Notes under the pieces: generated by a model | Databases searched by the model: none | What the model was told of the DNA's origin: nothing | The model's input: the letters and a program-made list of their open reading frames with translations, nothing else | Translations under genes and position numbers: made by a program | Origin: Saccharopolyspora endophytica | GTDB lineage: Bacteria > Actinomycetota > Actinomycetes > Mycobacteriales > Pseudonocardiaceae | Direction: 5' to 3' | DNA: 64,000 bases | NCBI RefSeq assembly: GCF_018070075.1 | Contig: NZ_JAGPXE010000020.1 | Location: 22,346 to 86,345, forward strand | In this document: in pieces, positions 57,087-64,000 of the stretch | Layout: the number at the start of each line of letters is the position of its first letter | Position numbering within the stretch: position 1 is the stretch's first letter

Positions 57087-57761
57087 TCAGCGAGCGCGGC
57101 GGGCCAAGCGCTCCGGATCCAGGATCAGCACGCTCTTGCCCTCGAGACGCAGCCAGCCGCGGTGCGCGAAGTCCGCGAGCGCCTTGTTCACGGTCTCCCG
57201 CGAGGCGCCGACGTACTGCGCGATCTCTTCCTGCGTCAGGTCGTGGGTGACCCGCAGCAGACCCGCTTCCTGGCTGCCGAAGCGCTGAGCGAGCTGCAGC
57301 AGCGCCTTGGCGACGCGTCCCGGGACGTCGGTGAAGATCAGGTCGGCGAGCATGCCGTTCGTGCGGCGCAGGCGGCGAGCCACCACGCGCAGCAGCTGCT
57401 CGGCGATCTCCGGGCGAGTGGCGATCCACTGCCGCAGAGCGCCGCGGTCCATGCTCAACGCGCGCACCTCGGTGACCGTGGTCGCGGTCGAAGTCCGCGG
57501 CCCGGGGTCGAAGATGGACAGCTCGCCGAACATGTCCGACGGCCCCATGATCGCCAGCAGGTTCTCCCTGCCGTCCGGGGATTTGCGTCCGAGCTTCACC
57601 TTGCCGGACTGAATGATGTAGAGCCGGTCACCCGGCTCGCCCTCGGCGAAAATCACGTGTCCGCGCGGGAACTCGATCGGTTCCAGCGACTGTGCCAGTG
57701 CCTCCGCCGCGGCCGGCTCCACGCCTTGGAAGATGCCGGCTCGGGCCAGGGTCTCGTCCAC
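57087..57761 (-). CDS. crp: CRP/FNR-family cAMP receptor protein
   Basis: A 224-residue global regulator. The cyclic-nucleotide domain has 'GEPGDRLYIIQSGKVKLGR' and 'FGELSIFDPGPRTSTATTVTEVRALSM' with the phosphate-binding Arg-Thr-Ser. The winged helix is 'LTQEEIAQYVGASRETVNKALADFAHRGWLRLEGKSVLIL'. It matches Crp (Rv3676) and GlxR by sequence pattern and place. GTG 57761 follows GGAGGG by five bases. It controls carbon and development genes in response to cAMP. Confidence 0.94.
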   Translation of the reverse strand: MDETLARAGIFQGVEPAAAEALAQSLEPIEFPRGHVIFAEGEPGDRLYIIQSGKVKLGRKSPDGRENLLAIMGPSDMFGELSIFDPGPRTSTATTVTEVRALSMDRGALRQWIATRPEIAEQLLRVVARRLRRTNGMLADLIFTDVPGRVAKALLQLAQRFGSQEAGLLRVTHDLTQEEIAQYVGASRETVNKALADFAHRGWLRLEGKSVLILDPERLARRAR

Positions 57762-57854
57762 CTCGTCCCTCCATGTTGAGACGCGGCGGCTGTCTGTGGT
57801 GCCGGACCCGCGTCAGCGTGTCTGGCGATGTGCCGCCGATCACTACCAGTGATT

Positions 57855-58112
57855 CTAAGACTGGTCGCGCGAACGGCGAGTACGCAGCCTACCGGCGCGT
57901 CCCACCCTGCGTAGCTGGAAAAGCTCCAGCGCACGTCCAATACCTTGCCGGAACAGCGCCCGCACCTCATCAGGCCGGGCGTTCTCCAGCAACTCCTCCA
58001 CCTCGTTCTCTTGCACCGCCACATGCCGCAGGCGGGCTTCCACGCGCTCCATGAAGAGCGTGAAGAACATGATCACGAGCGGTACGACGATGACGAACCA
58101 GGCAGCCATCAT
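57855..58112 (-). CDS. Small membrane protein next to nth
   Basis: An 85-residue protein. One membrane span ('WFVIVVPLVIMFFTLFM') is followed by a charged helical cytosolic part ('VEARLRHVAVQENEVEELLENARPDEVRALFRQGIGRALELF') that could form a coiled coil, ending in a basic tail. No family was recognised. It lies between crp and nth and is divergent from nth. Confidence 0.68.
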   Translation of the reverse strand: MMAAWFVIVVPLVIMFFTLFMERVEARLRHVAVQENEVEELLENARPDEVRALFRQGIGRALELFQLRRVGRAGRLRTRRSRDQS

Positions 58113-58223
58113 GGTGTGAATCCTCGCTCATACCTTCGACGCCGGTTCAACCGGGGGTCGATTCGCAGGGCCGGTGACAGTACCGCCACTTTCCGTGTCC
58201 GTGCTCCTCCGTAGTCTGGTGGG

Positions 58224-59081
58224 GTGCCGGAGCCTTCCCGAAACACCCGCGCCAAGTCCGCTGGACCGTCTTCTGACCAGGTCGTATCCCGGTCCAGGAA
58301 GAAGGAGGAGACCCGGTTGGGGCTCGTCCGGCGAGCGAGGCGCATGCTGCGCGCCCTCGACGAAGCCTATCCGGACGCGCATTGCGAGCTCGATTTCAAC
58401 ACGCCCCTGGAGCTGGCGGTCGCGACCATCCTGTCCGCCCAGTGCACCGACAAGCGGGTCAACGAGGTCACGCCCGCGCTGTTCCGCCGGTACCCGACGG
58501 CCGAGGCCTACGCCGGGGCCGAGCGGACCGAGCTGGAGGAGATGATCCGGTCCACCGGCTTCTACCGGAACAAGGCGGCGTCGCTGATGGGGTTGGGCGC
58601 CGCGCTGGTGGACAAGCACGGCGGTGAGGTTCCCGGGAAGCTCGACCAGCTGGTCAAGCTGCCCGGCATCGGCCGCAAGACGGCCAACGTGATCCTCGGC
58701 AACGCCTTCGACGTCCCGGGCATCACGGTGGACACCCACTTCGGACGCCTCGTGCGCCGGTGGGGCTGGACCGAGCTGGAGGACGCGGTCAAGGTCGAGC
58801 ACGCGATCGGCGAGCTGATCCCCCGCAAGGAGTGGACGATGCTGTCGCACCGGGTGATCTTCCACGGCCGCCGGGTCTGCCACTCCCGCAAACCGGCCTG
58901 CGGCGCGTGCCTGCTGGCCAAGGACTGCCCCTCCTACGGCGCCGGGCCGACCGATCACGTGGAGGCCGCGAAGCTGGTCAGGGGTCCGGAGACGCCGCGA
59001 CTGCTGGAACTGGCGGGCATCGTCGACGAGGTCCCGGACAAGACCATCGAGAGCCAGGCGGCCAAGGAGCCGGTGGCGTGA
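58224..59081 (+). CDS. nth: Endonuclease III
   Basis: A 285-residue DNA glycosylase/AP lyase for oxidised pyrimidines. 'LPGIGRKTANVILG' has the catalytic Lys of the helix-hairpin-helix and 'ITVDTHFGRLVRR' the catalytic Asp. 'CHSRKPACGACLLAKDC' binds the [4Fe-4S] cluster (C-x6-C-x2-C-x5-C). An extra basic N-terminus (about 30 residues) and a C-terminal extension are longer than in E. coli Nth. Start GTG 58224. It overlaps the thioredoxin-like gene by four bases. Confidence 0.95.
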   Translation: MPEPSRNTRAKSAGPSSDQVVSRSRKKEETRLGLVRRARRMLRALDEAYPDAHCELDFNTPLELAVATILSAQCTDKRVNEVTPALFRRYPTAEAYAGAERTELEEMIRSTGFYRNKAASLMGLGAALVDKHGGEVPGKLDQLVKLPGIGRKTANVILGNAFDVPGITVDTHFGRLVRRWGWTELEDAVKVEHAIGELIPRKEWTMLSHRVIFHGRRVCHSRKPACGACLLAKDCPSYGAGPTDHVEAAKLVRGPETPRLLELAGIVDEVPDKTIESQAAKEPVA

Positions 59082-59704
59082 ACCTCCGTGCCTACCGGTC
59101 CGAGATCCAGTGGACCGTCGTGGTCGTCGTGCTCGCGGTCCTCGCAGCGGTCGCGCTCTGGCCGCGCGACCACGAGCAGCAGCGAGGGCCCACCGCGGCG
59201 CCACCACCGGCGGAGCGGATCGATCCGCAGCAGCGCGCGGCCGCCGCGCTGCAGCCGTGCCCGGCCGGAGCCGGCGGACCCGCCGAGCTGGCGGGCACGA
59301 CGCTGCAGTGCCTGGCCGACGGGCAGCCCGTCGACCTGGCCGGGGCCGCCTCGGGTGGACCGACTCTGATCAACCTCTGGGCCACCTGGTGCGTTCCGTG
59401 CCGCACCGAGCTGCCCGCGCTGCAGGCCTACAGCACCGAGCCCGGAGCCGTCCGGGTGCTGGGAGTGCAGGTCGACAGCGGCGCCTCGGAAGGTCTTGAC
59501 CTACTGCGCGCGCTCGGCGTTCACTTCCCGAACGTGCATGACGGCGACAACCGCGCGCGGGCCGCGCTGCGAGCTCCCAACGTGCTGCCGGTCAGCTACG
59601 TGGTGACCGCCTCCGGCGAGGTCCGGCGCATCGATCCACCGGTCGCGTTCGAATCCCCGCACGAGGTTCGGGCCGCCGTCGAACGAACCCTGGGGGGTCA
59701 GTGA
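59078..59704 (+). CDS. Membrane-anchored thioredoxin-like protein (Rv3673c-like)
   Basis: A 208-residue protein. One N-terminal span ('WTVVVVVLAVLAAVALW') anchors an extracytoplasmic TlpA-like domain with 'LINLWATWCVPCRTELPAL' (WCVPC redox centre) and the cis-proline in 'NVLPVSYVV'. It would reduce or oxidise exported proteins or serve cytochrome maturation. GTG 59078 overlaps the nth stop (GTGA), and its stop overlaps the Nudix gene, so nth, this gene and the Nudix gene form one operon. Confidence 0.88.
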   Translation: MNLRAYRSEIQWTVVVVVLAVLAAVALWPRDHEQQRGPTAAPPPAERIDPQQRAAAALQPCPAGAGGPAELAGTTLQCLADGQPVDLAGAASGGPTLINLWATWCVPCRTELPALQAYSTEPGAVRVLGVQVDSGASEGLDLLRALGVHFPNVHDGDNRARAALRAPNVLPVSYVVTASGEVRRIDPPVAFESPHEVRAAVERTLGGQ

Positions 59705-60405
59705 GCGACAACGGACCGCTGGTCGATCCTGCTGACCTGCCCGAATGGATGCGGACGCTGGTCAAGCGCACCGCCGACCTCGACCCCGGGCACTTCGGCT
59801 GGCCGAAGGGCGCGCCGCCGTCCTCCGCCCGCGCCGCCGCGGTGCTGATCCTGCTCGGCGAAGGCGAGCAGGGGCCCGAGGTGCTGCTGCTGCGCCGCGC
59901 CGACGGGCTCAACTCGCACCCCGGTCAGGTTGCCTTCCCGGGAGGCGCGCTCGACGATGTCGATTCCGGCCCGGTGGACGCCGCGCTGCGTGAGGCCGTC
60001 GAGGAGGTGGGGGTGCGGGTCGAGGGCGTCCGGCCCGTCGCGACCTTGCCGGAACTGCACGTTCCGCACAGCGGTTTCCGGGTGACCCCGGTGCTCGCGC
60101 ACTGGGTCGAGCCGTCGCCGGTCGCGGCGGTCGACCCGGGTGAGACAGCGGCTGTGGCCCGGGTGCCGATCTCCTGGCTCACCGACCCGGAGAACCGGGT
60201 GAGGGTGCGGCTGACCAGCGGAATGGCCGGTCCGGCGTTCCTGGTTCCCGGCATGCTCGTCTGGGGCTTCACCGGCGGGCTGCTGGCCGGTCTGCTGGAA
60301 CTGGCCGGTTGGTCGCGCAGCTGGAACCGGGCGGACGTGCGCGAGCTGGACGAAGCCTGGCGGGCGGCGGAGGAGGCCGACGACATCGGGCTGGGGCGTT
60401 CCTGA
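59701..60405 (+). CDS. Nudix CoA pyrophosphatase-like protein (Rv3672c-like)
   Basis: A 234-residue Nudix protein of the CoA-diphosphatase (NudL) type. 'LNSHPGQVAFPGGALDD' is the CoA signature (LxxHxGQxxFPGG) and 'AALREAVEEVGVR' completes the Nudix box. It cleaves CoA to phosphopantetheine and adenosine 3',5'-diphosphate. GTG 59701 overlaps the preceding stop. Its neighbour marP follows after 98 bases. Confidence 0.9.
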   Translation: MSDNGPLVDPADLPEWMRTLVKRTADLDPGHFGWPKGAPPSSARAAAVLILLGEGEQGPEVLLLRRADGLNSHPGQVAFPGGALDDVDSGPVDAALREAVEEVGVRVEGVRPVATLPELHVPHSGFRVTPVLAHWVEPSPVAAVDPGETAAVARVPISWLTDPENRVRVRLTSGMAGPAFLVPGMLVWGFTGGLLAGLLELAGWSRSWNRADVRELDEAWRAAEEADDIGLGRS

Positions 60406-60503
60406 GGGGTGGCGAAGACCTCCTTGGAAGCCCGGCTTGGCCGTTCTGTTGTCGAACCATGAGACGGTGGTGCGGCTGATCGTCCATCGCGAGGGGTGAG
60501 TGG

Positions 60504-61688
60504 GTGAACTGGGTCGACCTGCTGGTGGTGCTGCTGGCACTGCTCGCCGCGGTCTCCGGGGCTCGGAGCGGTCTGGTCACCGCGTTGCTGTCCTTCGTGG
60601 GCGTGTTCGTCGGAGCCGTGGTGGGGCTGAAGGTGGCGCCGCTGCTGCTGGACACCCTGGACAGCCCGGTCGCCCGGCTGGCCTTCGGCGTCGGCATCGT
60701 GGTCCTGCTGGTCGCCTTCGGTGAGACCTTCGGGATGTGGGCCGGCCGCGAGCTGCGGGACCGGATCACCTCGCCCCGGATCGCAGGGGTCGACAACGCG
60801 CTGGGCTCGGTGCTGCAGTTCATCGCGGTGCTGGTGGTGGCCTGGTTGGTGGCGCTGCCGTTCACCTCGGCGACCGCGCTGCCCGGTCTGGCGGCGGCGC
60901 TGAGCCGTTCGCAGGTGCTCGGCGCGGTCAACTCGGTGATGCCCCCGCAGGCCAGGGCGCTGCCCAACGACCTGCGCAAGATGCTCGGCATGTCCGGATT
61001 CCCAGAGGCCCTGGAGCCCTTCTCGGAGACCCCGGTCGCCGAGATCGCACCGCCCGACCCGGCGTTGGCCGGCAGCGACGTCGTGCGCAACGCGCAGCTC
61101 AGCGTGGTCAAGATCCGCGGCAGGGCGACTTCGTGCGCCCGCGCGCTGGAGGGCACCGGCTTCGTCGTGGCGCCGAACCGGGTGATGACCAACGCGCACG
61201 TCGTGGCGGGCACCGACCGGGTGGTCATCGAGATCGGTCGCGGCGACTTCGACGCCGAGGTCGTGATGTACAAGCCGGACGTCGACCTGGCGATCCTGGA
61301 GGTCCCGGACCTCGACGCCGAGGCGATGACGTTCGCGTCGCAGTCGGCTCACCCCGGTGACGACACGATCGCCCTCGGCTACCCGCTCGACGGGCCCTAC
61401 ACGGCGTCGGCCGGTCGCATCCGGGAGCGCATCCGGTTGCGCGGTCCGGACATCTACGACAACGCGACCGTGGTCCGCGATGTCTACACGGTCCGCGGGC
61501 GGGTGCAGAGCGGCAACTCCGGCGGACCGCTGATCAACCCCGAGGGGGACGTGGTCGGTGTCGTCTTCGGCGCCGCCGTCGACGACCCGGAGACGGGCTT
61601 CGCCCTCACGGCCGACGAGGTCGCCGACGAGGTGGAGGCGGCTCCGCAGCTGAGCACCCCGGTCTCCACGGGCAACTGCACGAACTGA
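60504..61688 (+). CDS. marP: MarP-like membrane serine protease
   Basis: A 394-residue protein with four N-terminal spans ('WVDLLVVLLALLAAVSGA' to 'VLVVAWLVALPFTS', CvpA-like) and a periplasmic trypsin-like domain: His232 ('TNAHVVAG'), Asp261 ('DVDLAIL') and Ser339 ('SGNSGGPLI'). These match the spacing of M. tuberculosis MarP (Rv3671c), needed for acid resistance and cell-wall hydrolase processing. GTG 60504 begins right at the first span. 'TSCARALEGTGF' holds the disulfide cysteine region near the active site. Confidence 0.93.
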   Translation: MNWVDLLVVLLALLAAVSGARSGLVTALLSFVGVFVGAVVGLKVAPLLLDTLDSPVARLAFGVGIVVLLVAFGETFGMWAGRELRDRITSPRIAGVDNALGSVLQFIAVLVVAWLVALPFTSATALPGLAAALSRSQVLGAVNSVMPPQARALPNDLRKMLGMSGFPEALEPFSETPVAEIAPPDPALAGSDVVRNAQLSVVKIRGRATSCARALEGTGFVVAPNRVMTNAHVVAGTDRVVIEIGRGDFDAEVVMYKPDVDLAILEVPDLDAEAMTFASQSAHPGDDTIALGYPLDGPYTASAGRIRERIRLRGPDIYDNATVVRDVYTVRGRVQSGNSGGPLINPEGDVVGVVFGAAVDDPETGFALTADEVADEVEAAPQLSTPVSTGNCTN

Positions 61689-61793
61689 TCCCGGGTCCGT
61701 CCACGATCGATGTCCTCTTAGTCCGGACAATTCGGACCAAAGCCGCCCGCCGGCGAGGTTCCCGCACTCCCGATCACGGCCCTGAGGCGCGAA

Positions 61794-61824
61794 AACCGCG
61801 GCGGACCTGGGGTCCGCCGCGGTT
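61794..61824. terminator. Terminator between marP and the holin-like gene
   Basis: A perfect 14-bp stem AACCGCGGCGGACC (61794-61807) / GGTCCGCCGCGGTT (61811-61824) with a 3-base loop, between convergent genes. Confidence 0.88.
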
Positions 61825-61852
61825 CTCGACGTGGGTGTGAGCGCCCGATCCG

Positions 61853-62371
61853 TCAGCCTTGTGCAGGCTCCTCGGACTGGCGGCGCTTGGTGATGTTCTT
61901 GGTCTCCTTGAGGGAGGCCATCGTGCGCTTCGGCGCGCTGAGCTTGCGGACCTTCAGGTAGCCGAGCAGCCCGAAGAGGCCGGCGACCAGCAGCATCGCC
62001 AGGAAGACGATGCCGAACGCGGCCCAGCGCCACAGGCCGAGCGCGTGCAGGCCCTCCGCGGCGGTGAAGAACAGGAAGAACAGGCTGAAGCCCAGCACGC
62101 ACAGCGCCAGGATGAAGAAGACGCTGCCCTTGAGGGCCTTCTTGACCTCACCGGCGATCTCGGACTTGGCGAGCTCCACCTCGGAGCGGACCAGCGTGGA
62201 CAGGTGCGTCGTTGCGTCTTTGACCAACGCGCCGATGGACTGCCCGTCGGGAGCTGTGCCCTCCTCGGACAACGGGATGGAGTTGACCGAACTCCACTCC
62301 GCACCTTCGCGGCTGCCGTTGGTGCTCTTCTGGGCGCTGTTCACGCGAACCATCGTGCCACGGGAGATCAC
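61853..62371 (-). CDS. Phage-holin-family (DUF1469) membrane protein, Rv3669-like
   Basis: A 172-residue protein with two adjacent spans ('GSVFFILALCVLGFSLFFLFFTAAEGL' and 'WRWAAFGIVFLAMLLVAGLFGLLGYL') after a soluble helical part ('SIGALVKDATTHLSTLVRSEVELAKSEIAGEVKKALKG'), the DUF1469 pattern. The holin name is by similarity only; these genes are housekeeping in actinobacteria. GTG 62371 or ATG 62353 may be the start. It is 26 bases behind nhaA. Confidence 0.82.
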   Translation of the reverse strand: MISRGTMVRVNSAQKSTNGSREGAEWSSVNSIPLSEEGTAPDGQSIGALVKDATTHLSTLVRSEVELAKSEIAGEVKKALKGSVFFILALCVLGFSLFFLFFTAAEGLHALGLWRWAAFGIVFLAMLLVAGLFGLLGYLKVRKLSAPKRTMASLKETKNITKRRQSEEPAQG

Positions 62372-62397
62372 ACCCTCGCCCAGCGACTCGCGATGCG

Positions 62398-63699
62398 TTA
62401 CCCGTGAGTGACATTCCCACCGGGCTCATCAGCGGCTTCGCCGTTGAGTTTGCGCCCCCTGCGGAGCAGTACCGCAGCGGCCAGCAGCGAGGCGATCGCG
62501 GAGGCGATGAGCACCGCGGCCTTGGCGCGCTCGGCGGCCGCGCCCTCCAGCGCTAGTTCGGTGATGAGGAGGCTGACCGTGAACCCGACGCCGCCGAGCA
62601 TCGCCAGCGCGCCCATGTCCACCCAGGACACCGAGCTCGGTTTGTCGCCGATGCGCAGCTTCACCGCGATGAACGACGTGACGAAGATGCCGACGAACTT
62701 GCCGACCACCAGGCCGACCATCACGCCGATCGCCACCCGGTCCTCGAACATCGAGGTCAGCGCTTCGCCGTCGACGGGGACACCGGCCGCGAAGAACGCG
62801 AACACCGGCACCACCAGTCCCGCCGACCACGGCTGCAACCGGTGCTCCAGCCGCATCGCCGGGGACGCGCCCTCGTCGGGGTCGGTGCGGACGCGGGTGA
62901 GCAGGCCCAGCGCGACGCCGGCGATCGTGGCGTGGATGCCGCAGCTGTGCACCGCGATCCAAGTGGCGATGGCCAGCGGGACGTAGATCCACGGCGAGCG
63001 GATGCGCTTGTGCTGCAGGAACCAGTACAGCGCGCACAGCGCGACGGCGGCCAGCAGCGCCAGCAGGTTGAGGCCGGAGGTGAACACGACCGCGATCACG
63101 ATGATGCCGCCGAGGTCGTCGACCACGGCGAGGCTGAGCAGGAACACCCGGGCGGCGGTCGGCATCCAGGAGCCGGTCAGCGCGAGGACGCCGAGCGCGA
63201 AGGCGATGTCGGTGGCCACCGGGATCGCCCACGCGGTCTCGTGACCGGGGGCGCCGACGCTCACCGCGAACGCCAACCCGGCGGGCACGACCATCCCGCC
63301 GACCGCGGCGATCACCGGCAGCAGCGCGCTGCGGATGTTGGACAGCTCGCCGATCACCAGCTCGCGCTTGAGCTCCAGGCCGGCGACGAAGAAGAAGATC
63401 GCGAGCAGGCCGTCCTTGGCCCACTCGCCGATGCTGAGGTCGAGGTGCAGCAGGTGCGGTCCGACCTCGAAGTCGCGGATCGCGGTGTAGAAGGCGCTCG
63501 CGGGGGAGTTGGCCAGCAGCAGCGCGAGGGCCGCGGCGGCGAGCAGCACCATGCCGCCGACGGTCTCGGTGCGCAGGTAGGCCCCGAAGTCGAAGGCGCG
63601 GGCGCGGTTGCGGGCGTCGGACACAGCGGCTCCGTTCGTGGACAGCACGATTTCGTCGCCGACCAGACTTCCCGGCACACCTGTAGTCGACCCTAACAT
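62398..63699 (-). CDS. nhaA: Na+/H+ antiporter NhaA
   Basis: A 433-residue antiporter with about 12 spans. 'IPVATDIAFALGVLAL' (TDIAFALG, Asp133 equivalent) and 'SLAVVDDLGGIIVIAV' (Asp163-Asp164 equivalents) are the ion-binding motifs of NhaA. 'LFFFVAGLELKRELVIGELS' in its usual form (AIFFFVAGLELKREL) lies near the N-terminus. It exports sodium in exchange for protons and helps pH control. The N-terminal extension of about 30 residues is typical for actinobacteria. Confidence 0.94.
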   Translation of the reverse strand: MLGSTTGVPGSLVGDEIVLSTNGAAVSDARNRARAFDFGAYLRTETVGGMVLLAAAALALLLANSPASAFYTAIRDFEVGPHLLHLDLSIGEWAKDGLLAIFFFVAGLELKRELVIGELSNIRSALLPVIAAVGGMVVPAGLAFAVSVGAPGHETAWAIPVATDIAFALGVLALTGSWMPTAARVFLLSLAVVDDLGGIIVIAVVFTSGLNLLALLAAVALCALYWFLQHKRIRSPWIYVPLAIATWIAVHSCGIHATIAGVALGLLTRVRTDPDEGASPAMRLEHRLQPWSAGLVVPVFAFFAAGVPVDGEALTSMFEDRVAIGVMVGLVVGKFVGIFVTSFIAVKLRIGDKPSSVSWVDMGALAMLGGVGFTVSLLITELALEGAAAERAKAAVLIASAIASLLAAAVLLRRGRKLNGEAADEPGGNVTHG

Positions 63700-63769
63700 C
63701 CGTCTGGCGGATCATTTGCCCGCTCAAGCATCGTCGGGGTGCTGTTCGTGCAGCTCAGAGCGGGTGCGC

Positions 63770-63810
63770 AAAAAAATGGGAGGGCGCCCGCGCGATGCGG
63801 ACGCCCTCCC
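63770..63810 (-). terminator. Terminator of acs
   Basis: GGGAGGGCG (63778-63786) pairs with CGCCCTCCC (63802-63810). Read on the minus strand the stem is followed by a run of T (63776-63770). It lies 18 bases after the acs stop. Confidence 0.92.
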
Positions 63811-63827
63811 GTGAACTGCGTTGGCGA

Positions 63828-64000
63828 TCAGTCTTCGCCGGACTTGAGACCCTTGGAGATGAGGTCCATGACCGAGGAGTCGGCGAGTGTGGAGACGTCG
63901 CCGACTTCGCGGTTTTCGGCGACGTCGCGCAGGAGGCGGCGCATGATCTTGCCGGAGCGGGTCTTGGGGAGTTCGGGCACGACCATGATCTGCCGGGGTT
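63828..64000 (-). CDS. acs: Acetyl-CoA synthetase, C-terminal end (cut by window edge)
   Basis: Only the last 57 codons are present. They read '...VPELPKTRSGKIMRRLLRDVAENREVGDVSTLAD...', the invariant C-terminal motif of acetyl-CoA synthetase with the catalytic lysine (in SGKIMRR) that is switched off by acetylation. Acs makes acetyl-CoA from acetate, ATP and CoA. Its place beside nhaA and marP agrees with Rv3667. A canonical terminator follows. Confidence 0.93.
   Translation of the reverse strand, partial: PRQIMVVPELPKTRSGKIMRRLLRDVAENREVGDVSTLADSSVMDLISKGLKSGED

Overview
The window is high-GC actinomycete DNA. Gene content, leaderless and overlapping genes, GTG starts and neighbourhood order point to the Pseudonocardiaceae, close to Saccharopolyspora. 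This is inferred from recognised gene families and synteny; no database search was possible. The right third keeps the gene order of the Mycobacterium tuberculosis Rv3667-Rv3683 block (acs, nhaA-like antiporter, holin-like membrane protein, marP, Nudix, thioredoxin-like, nth, crp, metallo-beta-lactamase-fold protein, ridA, two ArsA-like ATPases, whiB4/wblA, ponA2, metallophosphoesterase), known here from memory of those genomes.

Layout. 1-7.1 kb: a kynureninase cut by the left edge, a PadR/membrane-protein pair with divergent membrane genes, a nitroreductase, a GT-C mannosyltransferase-like protein, and the lysine/threonine pathway operon ask-asd with an internal start for the aspartokinase beta subunit. 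7.1-9.3 kb: a Uma2-type protein and a gluconokinase-like kinase. 9.3-19.3 kb: an envelope-stress module resembling mycobacterial iniBAC/iniR: two dynamin-family GTPases and an IniB-like repeat protein on the minus strand, facing a membrane-anchored Hsp70-like protein (with replaced catalytic residues) and an IniR-like LuxR ATPase regulator on the plus strand. 19.3-27.5 kb: housekeeping and metabolic genes (alpha/beta hydrolase, FMN reductase, Dps, old yellow enzyme, S9 peptidase, CGNR regulator, EamA exporter, TspO).

27.82-42.75 kb is an integrated element of the actinomycete integrative and conjugative type (AICE). It is bounded by a 44-bp perfect repeat (103 bp with a few mismatches) that is the 3' half of a tRNA-Pro(CGG) gene plus its terminator. 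From left to right it carries cargo and regulators (GAF-ANTAR protein, small HTH protein, aminoglycoside-phosphotransferase-like protein, XRE-TPR regulator), a GntR repressor whose predicted operators overlap a strong plus-strand promoter, a long transfer/replication operon (membrane proteins, FtsK-like Tra translocase, DnaB-N-like protein, DUF3987 replication protein), an iteron-like cluster, an excisionase and a tyrosine integrase that contains a LacI-type helix-turn-helix inside its catalytic domain. Paired TGACTCCC motifs near both ends look like integrase arm sites.

42.7-64 kb: the intact tRNA-Pro, then the conserved ponA2-wblA-ArsA-crp-nth-marP-nhaA-acs neighbourhood. Non-coding highlights are a two-copy palindromic repeat (2394-2451 and 23017-23074), a MITE-like inverted-repeat element (50400-50622), a dense run of stem-loops ending in a 22-bp hairpin (56340-56606) that may be a structured RNA, and a CTAG-rich 16-bp inverted repeat behind the tra gene that could be the transfer locus.
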